Assembly (NCBI GenBank): GCA_021809305.1
Contig: JAKBAF010000031.1
Location: 1-8,889 of the forward strand
Direction of reading: 5' to 3'
Length of the DNA: 8,889 nucleotides
From: a bacterium
GTDB taxonomy: Bacteria > Chlamydiota > Chlamydiia > Chlamydiales > JAFEGQ01
The position numbers and the translations under genes are program-made. Under the pieces are notes generated by a model. It saw only the letters and a program-made list of their open reading frames with translations, was not told the origin of the DNA and did not search any database. Position 1 is the first letter of the stretch, and each line of letters begins with the position of its first letter. Shown here piece after piece: positions 5,300 to 8,889 of the stretch.

Positions 5300-6861
5300 C
5301 TACAGCCTCAATTGGCGCCGTTCTCGAGGGAATGGGGCTCAAAGTGGCCATACTTAAGCTTGACCCCTATCTCAACGTCGATCCAGGGACGATGAACCCC
5401 TTCCAACATGGGGAGGTCTACGTCACCGATGACGGCGCTGAGGCAGATCTCGATCTTGGCCACTACTTCCGCTTCACAAACGCTCCCCTTACAAGATCAG
5501 CTAACGTCACAAGCGGCCAAATTTATAATTCGGTTCTCCGAAGAGAGCGCAAAGGTGACTATCTCGGACAGACGGTTCAAGTCATTCCACACATCACAGA
5601 TGAGATCAAGCAGCGTATACTCGAGTGTGCGCGCCAAGATGAGACGACAGATATTGTCCTCGTTGAGATTGGCGGCACTGTCGGCGATATCGAATCGCTC
5701 CCCATTCTTGAGGCCATCCGTCAGTTTCGCCAGCAGAGGCCAGGCGAGTGTCTCAACCTCCACCTAACCTATGTTCCCTATCTAGAAGCAGCAGGTGAGG
5801 TCAAGACAAAGCCGACACAACACTCGGTACAGACCCTGAGAAGTATTGGGATTATCCCCGATATCATCCTCTGTCGCTGCCGAACCCCTCTCTCGCAAGA
5901 GATTAAAGATAAGATCAGCCTCTTCTGCAGTGTTGAGCGCGGAGCTGTTATCGATGCGGCCGATGTTAAACAGACGATCTATGAGCTTCCCTTAAGGCTT
6001 CACGAAGAGGGCATCGATCAACTCATCTGCAAACTGCTTAAATTGCAGCATTGCGAATCCGACCTCTCCCCTTGGAAGGAGATCGTCCGTAAGGTTAGCC
6101 ACCCCACAAACAGTGTCACAGTGGGTGTTATTGGGAAGTACGTCACCCATCAAGACGCCTACAAGTCTCTCTATGAAGCGCTCAATCATGGCGCAATTGC
6201 ACTCGGCCTCTCTCTCCAAATAAAGACCTTTGAAGCAGATAAAGTGCTCAAGGATGGCACAGTCGATGAGAGCCTCAAGGGGTGTGATGGCTATCTAGTA
6301 CCCGGTGGCTTTGGCGAGAGGGGATGGCTTGGAAAGATCGAATCAGCCAAGTACTGCCGGGAGAAGAAGATCCCCTATTTTGGCATCTGTCTTGGTATGC
6401 AGGCGCTTGTCATCGAATTTGCCCGCAACGTTGCCGGTATCAAAGAGGCCAACTCAACCGAGGTAGACCCTACAACACACGCTCCTCTCATCTCTCTTCT
6501 CAGCGAGCAAGAGGGTGTTGCTGAGCTTGGTGGAACGATGCGCCTTGGAGCTTATCCATGCCTTATCGAGGAGGGCTCCCGGGCCTATTCCATCTATGGC
6601 AAGCCTAAGATCTATGAGCGCCATCGCCATCGCTATGAATTCAACAACCGCTATACCGATTCTCTCGAAAGGGCAGGGCTTAAATTTTCAGGCCTCTTCG
6701 AAGAGCGTAAGCTTGTTGAAATCGCAGAGGTCGAAGGCCATCCCTGGATGATTGGCGTGCAATACCACCCCGAGTTTCTCTCAAAACCAACTGAGCCCCA
6801 TCCCCTCTTTATTAGCTTTGTACAGGCGATGTTGGACTATAAAACGTCTGTTAATGGGTAG
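5230..6861 (+). CDS. pyrG: CTP synthase
   Basis: PyrG aminates UTP to CTP using ATP and glutamine-derived ammonia, the last step of pyrimidine nucleotide synthesis, in the cytosol. At 543 aa it has typical length. The synthetase domain begins with GGVVSSLGKG (13-22), then LDPYLNVDPGTMNP (44-57), HGEVYVTDDGAE (60-71), VEIGGTVGDIES (145-156) and KTKPTQHSV (192-200). The C-terminal class I glutaminase domain has the oxyanion region PGGFG (358-362), nucleophile Cys387 in GICLGMQ, and His513 and Glu515 in QYHPEF, so the triad is complete. ATG 5230 has AAGG 4 nt upstream; ATG 5239 would match chlamydial homologues in length and is a real alternative. It overlaps kdsB by 70 nt (61 from the second ATG). 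Its product CTP is the substrate of KdsB, a sensible operon pairing. Confidence 0.98.
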   Translation: MRTMQPKYLFVTGGVVSSLGKGLTTASIGAVLEGMGLKVAILKLDPYLNVDPGTMNPFQHGEVYVTDDGAEADLDLGHYFRFTNAPLTRSANVTSGQIYNSVLRRERKGDYLGQTVQVIPHITDEIKQRILECARQDETTDIVLVEIGGTVGDIESLPILEAIRQFRQQRPGECLNLHLTYVPYLEAAGEVKTKPTQHSVQTLRSIGIIPDIILCRCRTPLSQEIKDKISLFCSVERGAVIDAADVKQTIYELPLRLHEEGIDQLICKLLKLQHCESDLSPWKEIVRKVSHPTNSVTVGVIGKYVTHQDAYKSLYEALNHGAIALGLSLQIKTFEADKVLKDGTVDESLKGCDGYLVPGGFGERGWLGKIESAKYCREKKIPYFGICLGMQALVIEFARNVAGIKEANSTEVDPTTHAPLISLLSEQEGVAELGGTMRLGAYPCLIEEGSRAYSIYGKPKIYERHRHRYEFNNRYTDSLERAGLKFSGLFEERKLVEIAEVEGHPWMIGVQYHPEFLSKPTEPHPLFISFVQAMLDYKTSVNG

Positions 6862-7300
6862 GGTCCTTGGCGTTGACTGGGGAGGTCGGCGCGTTGGCCT
6901 GGCCCTATCTGATCCCTCGAGAATCTTAGCCTCCCCCCTGCCCAATCTCGTGCGGAGAGGCTCTCTCCAAGAGGCCGCTTCCGCATTAATTGCGCAAATC
7001 AAGCGCTCGGAGGCTGATCTTATCGTGATTGGTCAGCCCTACTACCTTGACGGCAGCAAAAGCCCAATGAGTCTTGAGATCGATGCACTGGTAGAGCTTC
7101 TCCTTGCTGAGCTCTCCATCCCCTACATCCTCTGGGATGAGCGGCTCACTACCACGCAAGCCGATCGCCACCTCAAAGCAAGCGGCTTAAACCGCAAGAA
7201 GCGAGCCCAAGCTGTTGACTCTCTTGCAGCTGTCATCATCTTACAATCCTATCTAGATCGGCTGGTATCAGCCTCTCAGCATAAGACGCAGATCCTCTAA
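6854..7300 (+). CDS. yqgF: YqgF/RuvX family RNase H-like protein (16S rRNA 5'-end maturation or putative Holliday junction resolvase)
   Basis: The family has an RNase H-like fold. E. coli YqgF is tied to 16S rRNA 5'-end maturation, and others have been called putative Holliday junction resolvases. The 148-aa product shows GVDWGGRRVGLALSD (6-20), IVIGQPYYLDGS (57-68), WDERLTTTQAD (94-104) and QAVDSLAAVIILQSYL (119-134). The three acidic active-site residues are Asp8, Glu96 and Asp122, all present. The start ATG 6854 overlaps the pyrG stop (ATGGGTAG, 8 nt) and has no ribosome binding site, so translation is probably coupled to pyrG. The longer frame from 6752 lies wholly inside pyrG and is rejected. 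The last 33 nt overlap the convergent membrane gene. In Chlamydia I recall zwf next in line; here it does not follow within the window. Confidence 0.93.
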   Translation: MGRVLGVDWGGRRVGLALSDPSRILASPLPNLVRRGSLQEAASALIAQIKRSEADLIVIGQPYYLDGSKSPMSLEIDALVELLLAELSIPYILWDERLTTTQADRHLKASGLNRKKRAQAVDSLAAVIILQSYLDRLVSASQHKTQIL

Positions 7301-8785
7301 GGGAATGGGTGTTGGAAGCAGGAAGAGGTTGGAAAATTCATCAAGCGTAAGGCTTGTTGGTGTGCCCCCCGCTTCACCCCCCTTGGATATAGCCACAGCC
7401 TCTCCAAACTCGTTAAAGATTGGGCTTCCGCTTGTGGCTGGCTGAGAGAGGTCGTAGAGAGTAAGGGGACCATCGACGCGAATCGCTGTGATCTCATTCT
7501 TCGTCGCCGATCCTGTTTGGGGATTGGCTAGGTGGTAGACCGAATCGCCAGAGGCGACCTCAACTGTCTTTAGGGCCGCAATTGTGGGAAGGTTATCGCC
7601 TGAGATGTTTAGTATAGCCAGATCTGCTTCAGGACGGCTGATTGCAACAATTGATATTTCATTAAATACACGGCCATCTGGAAAAGAAATCGTCACATCC
7701 CCCTCCTGAAGAAGGGGCACTAGATTGGTGACAATAAGCCCAAGTGGTGAGAGGTTAAAACCACTTAAAGTGGTAATGGGCATCTGCTTGCTGTCGTAGA
7801 CTGTGAGTGTCACTTGGGCAGGACCGTTTTGGGCGTGAATTTCATTCGGGGTAACTTTTGGCAGGCGCTGCTTGATTGGAGGGGCAATTGTGGCACTGTA
7901 GAGCGCCTCACCTTCTTTAAGGAGGCGAGCTCTATGAGCTCCGTGCGACCAGAGGAGGGCGTAGACACCAAAGTTACCGAAGTGCTTATAGAAGACAACA
8001 TAGGAGAGGGCTTCTCCCTCATTCTCTCCACTTGCCGCAAGAAGAAAGCCATCAGGGGCTTCAATGCGCTGCCAGTCGGTAAGGCTAGCAAACCAATTTC
8101 CGCGGATTTCGCGCTCCAGCTCTTCGGCAAGGGCGGGATGAAAGGGAACGTTTCCAAACTGGATAGGAAAATAGAGGGCAAAGGCAGAACCGTCAAGCCG
8201 GACAAGCCTCAGATCGACCTCCTGGGCATCAATTCCAAATAGCGCATCCGCCTGCTCTGGCGTGAGGATCCGCCAGGGAAGACCTTTGAGGGTCACGCCA
8301 TAGAGATGCTTACTTTGGAATTCATCGACCTTCACAGCATCAGCCGCGATGGTATTCATCTCAACTTCCCCATGCCTTGCTAGGAGAAACTGGCTGCCGA
8401 GCGCCCCTAGGGTGAATAGAAAGTAGAGCCCAGCTCCCGACCAGATGCGTGCAGTGGATGGCGCACCAACGAGCATTATGAGAAGTACCAAAGAGACGCA
8501 TCCCTCATAGAGACCAAGAAAGAGCTCTCCAACAAGGAGGGCTCGGAGACCAAAATAGAGCAGATTTATAATGGCAAGCACGATAAGACCGGCCTGACCT
8601 ACCCGCTCTTTTTTTAGAAAGATAAGTCCAAAGAGAAGATTTCCAAAGAACTCAAAGAGAGCCACAATCATGCCCATGCCGAGAAGGGTTGCCACCCAGA
8701 CACGTACCATGCTAGAAATTAAGGCGATTGAAAGAAGAATTCCCTTAGAGGTGAAGCCAACCCGGCCTTCTTGACTCTGTGCCAT
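7268..8785 (-). CDS. membrane-anchored trypsin/HtrA-like protein lacking catalytic His (probable pseudoprotease)
   Basis: This 505-aa protein has three parts. Residues about 16-136 are strongly hydrophobic, with about four or five membrane spans (near 16-38, 40-57, 65-88, 95-108, 117-136). Residues 140-310 form a mixed alpha/beta region I cannot name. Residues about 320-495 resemble the chymotrypsin-like domain of HtrA proteases: GLIVTN (349-354), SFPDGRVF (367-374), EADLAIL with Asp388, GDSVYHLANPQTG (413-425) and TSGSPIFN with Ser452 in the nucleophile position, then GEAVAIS (461-467). The catalytic His expected two residues after the TN pair is Val356 in an ungapped reading and no His is nearby, so proteolysis is unlikely. 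No PDZ domain is visible. Start ATG 8785 has AAGGA 8 nt upstream. It is convergent with yqgF and divergent from the gene at 8860. The topology recalls membrane-anchored proteases such as MarP, but homology is not claimed. Confidence 0.75.
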   Translation of the reverse strand: MAQSQEGRVGFTSKGILLSIALISSMVRVWVATLLGMGMIVALFEFFGNLLFGLIFLKKERVGQAGLIVLAIINLLYFGLRALLVGELFLGLYEGCVSLVLLIMLVGAPSTARIWSGAGLYFLFTLGALGSQFLLARHGEVEMNTIAADAVKVDEFQSKHLYGVTLKGLPWRILTPEQADALFGIDAQEVDLRLVRLDGSAFALYFPIQFGNVPFHPALAEELEREIRGNWFASLTDWQRIEAPDGFLLAASGENEGEALSYVVFYKHFGNFGVYALLWSHGAHRARLLKEGEALYSATIAPPIKQRLPKVTPNEIHAQNGPAQVTLTVYDSKQMPITTLSGFNLSPLGLIVTNLVPLLQEGDVTISFPDGRVFNEISIVAISRPEADLAILNISGDNLPTIAALKTVEVASGDSVYHLANPQTGSATKNEITAIRVDGPLTLYDLSQPATSGSPIFNEFGEAVAISKGGEAGGTPTSLTLDEFSNLFLLPTPIPLEDLRLMLRG

Positions 8786-8831
8786 TCATCATTTCCTTAT
8801 AGTCGAGGGAACTTTAAAAAAACGTCTATTA

Positions 8832-8853
8832 CCCCTACTCATAACGAGAGGGG
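8832..8853 (+). promoter_or_regulatory. hairpin masking the ribosome binding site of the gene at 8860
   Basis: CCCCT-A-CTC (8832-8840) pairs with GAGAGGGG (8846-8853) as an 8-bp stem with one bulged A and the loop ATAAC. The 3' arm is the purine-rich ribosome binding site 6 nt before ATG 8860. If the message starts upstream of 8832, the site would be closed in the folded leader. No promoter can be placed with confidence, so an operator role for the inverted repeat is also possible. Confidence 0.45.
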
Positions 8854-8859
8854 CATTAG

Positions 8860-8889
8860 ATGGCGATTGAAATGTCGCAGAGGGTGGAG
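8860..8889 (+). CDS. start of an unidentified gene, cut by window edge
   Basis: Ten codons are visible (MAIEMSQRVE) beginning with ATG 8860, which has a strong ribosome binding site (AGGGG at 8849-8853, 6-nt spacing). The fragment is too short to assign. It is transcribed away from the membrane gene, with 74 bp between the two start codons. Confidence 0.5.
   Translation, partial: MAIEMSQRVE

Noticed and set aside
5408..5767. Open frames in both strands within pyrG
   Set aside because: They lie in other frames of a gene with complete catalytic motifs and have no start signals.
6752..6853. Longer reading of yqgF starting inside pyrG
   Set aside because: The added 34 codons lie in pyrG out of frame, and the family motif GVDWG begins five residues after ATG 6854.
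7814..8242. 142-codon open frame on the plus strand inside the membrane protein gene
   Set aside because: It is antisense to a longer frame with clear membrane and protease-like motifs, and it has no promoter or recognised domain. It is a composition shadow.
7268..8785. Call as an active HtrA/DegP protease
   Set aside because: The His of the triad is missing and no PDZ domain is present, so only a trypsin-like fold is supported.
8794..8800. TATAAG on the minus strand as a -10 for the membrane gene
   Set aside because: It overlaps the AAGGA ribosome binding site, so a transcript from it would lack that site.

Overview
The window most resembles a member of the Chlamydiota, probably an environmental or symbiont lineage rather than a Chlamydia pathogen. 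Three things point there. The Kdo transferase carries a chlamydial-type EGDLWFNFL block. The tandem kdsB-pyrG-yqgF is, from memory, the arrangement seen in Chlamydia. PyrG and KdsB read closer to the chlamydial proteins I remember than to enterobacterial ones. Most of the DNA looks moderately GC-rich, higher than I expect for Chlamydia. This placement is inference; no search was run.

Left end (1-1496, all minus strand): two methionine-anticodon tRNA genes 14 bp apart, the outer one cut by the window edge, lie just downstream of waaA (Kdo transferase). A 288-bp spacer (1497-1784) with two small inverted repeats and one promoter candidate separates waaA from a divergently transcribed, strongly altered sodium:dicarboxylate-type symporter (1785-3050).

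Middle (3051-4483): two genes I cannot assign. The first (3152-3544, 130 aa) is a compact unit with its own promoter, a perfect 8-bp palindrome across the -35 region, a strong ribosome binding site and a hairpin terminator. The second (3606-4412) is visibly more AT-rich than its neighbours and has no good start signal.

Right half (4484-7300): a tightly packed operon, kdsB (CMP-Kdo synthetase), pyrG (CTP synthase) and yqgF (RNase H-like RuvX family), with overlaps of 70 and 8 nt. The logic is metabolic: PyrG makes CTP, KdsB uses CTP to activate Kdo, and WaaA, on the other side of the window, transfers Kdo from CMP-Kdo to lipid A.

Right end: a convergent minus-strand gene (7268-8785) overlaps the 3' end of yqgF by 33 nt. 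It encodes a multi-span membrane protein with a trypsin/HtrA-like C-terminal domain that keeps Asp and Ser but lacks the catalytic His. Divergent from it, a gene starts at 8860 and runs off the window; its ribosome binding site lies in one arm of a hairpin.

No CRISPR array, insertion sequence, phage gene or attachment site was seen. The most interesting items are the probable membrane pseudoprotease, the symporter with changed substrate and sodium residues, the palindrome-controlled orphan gene and the hairpin over the last ribosome binding site.
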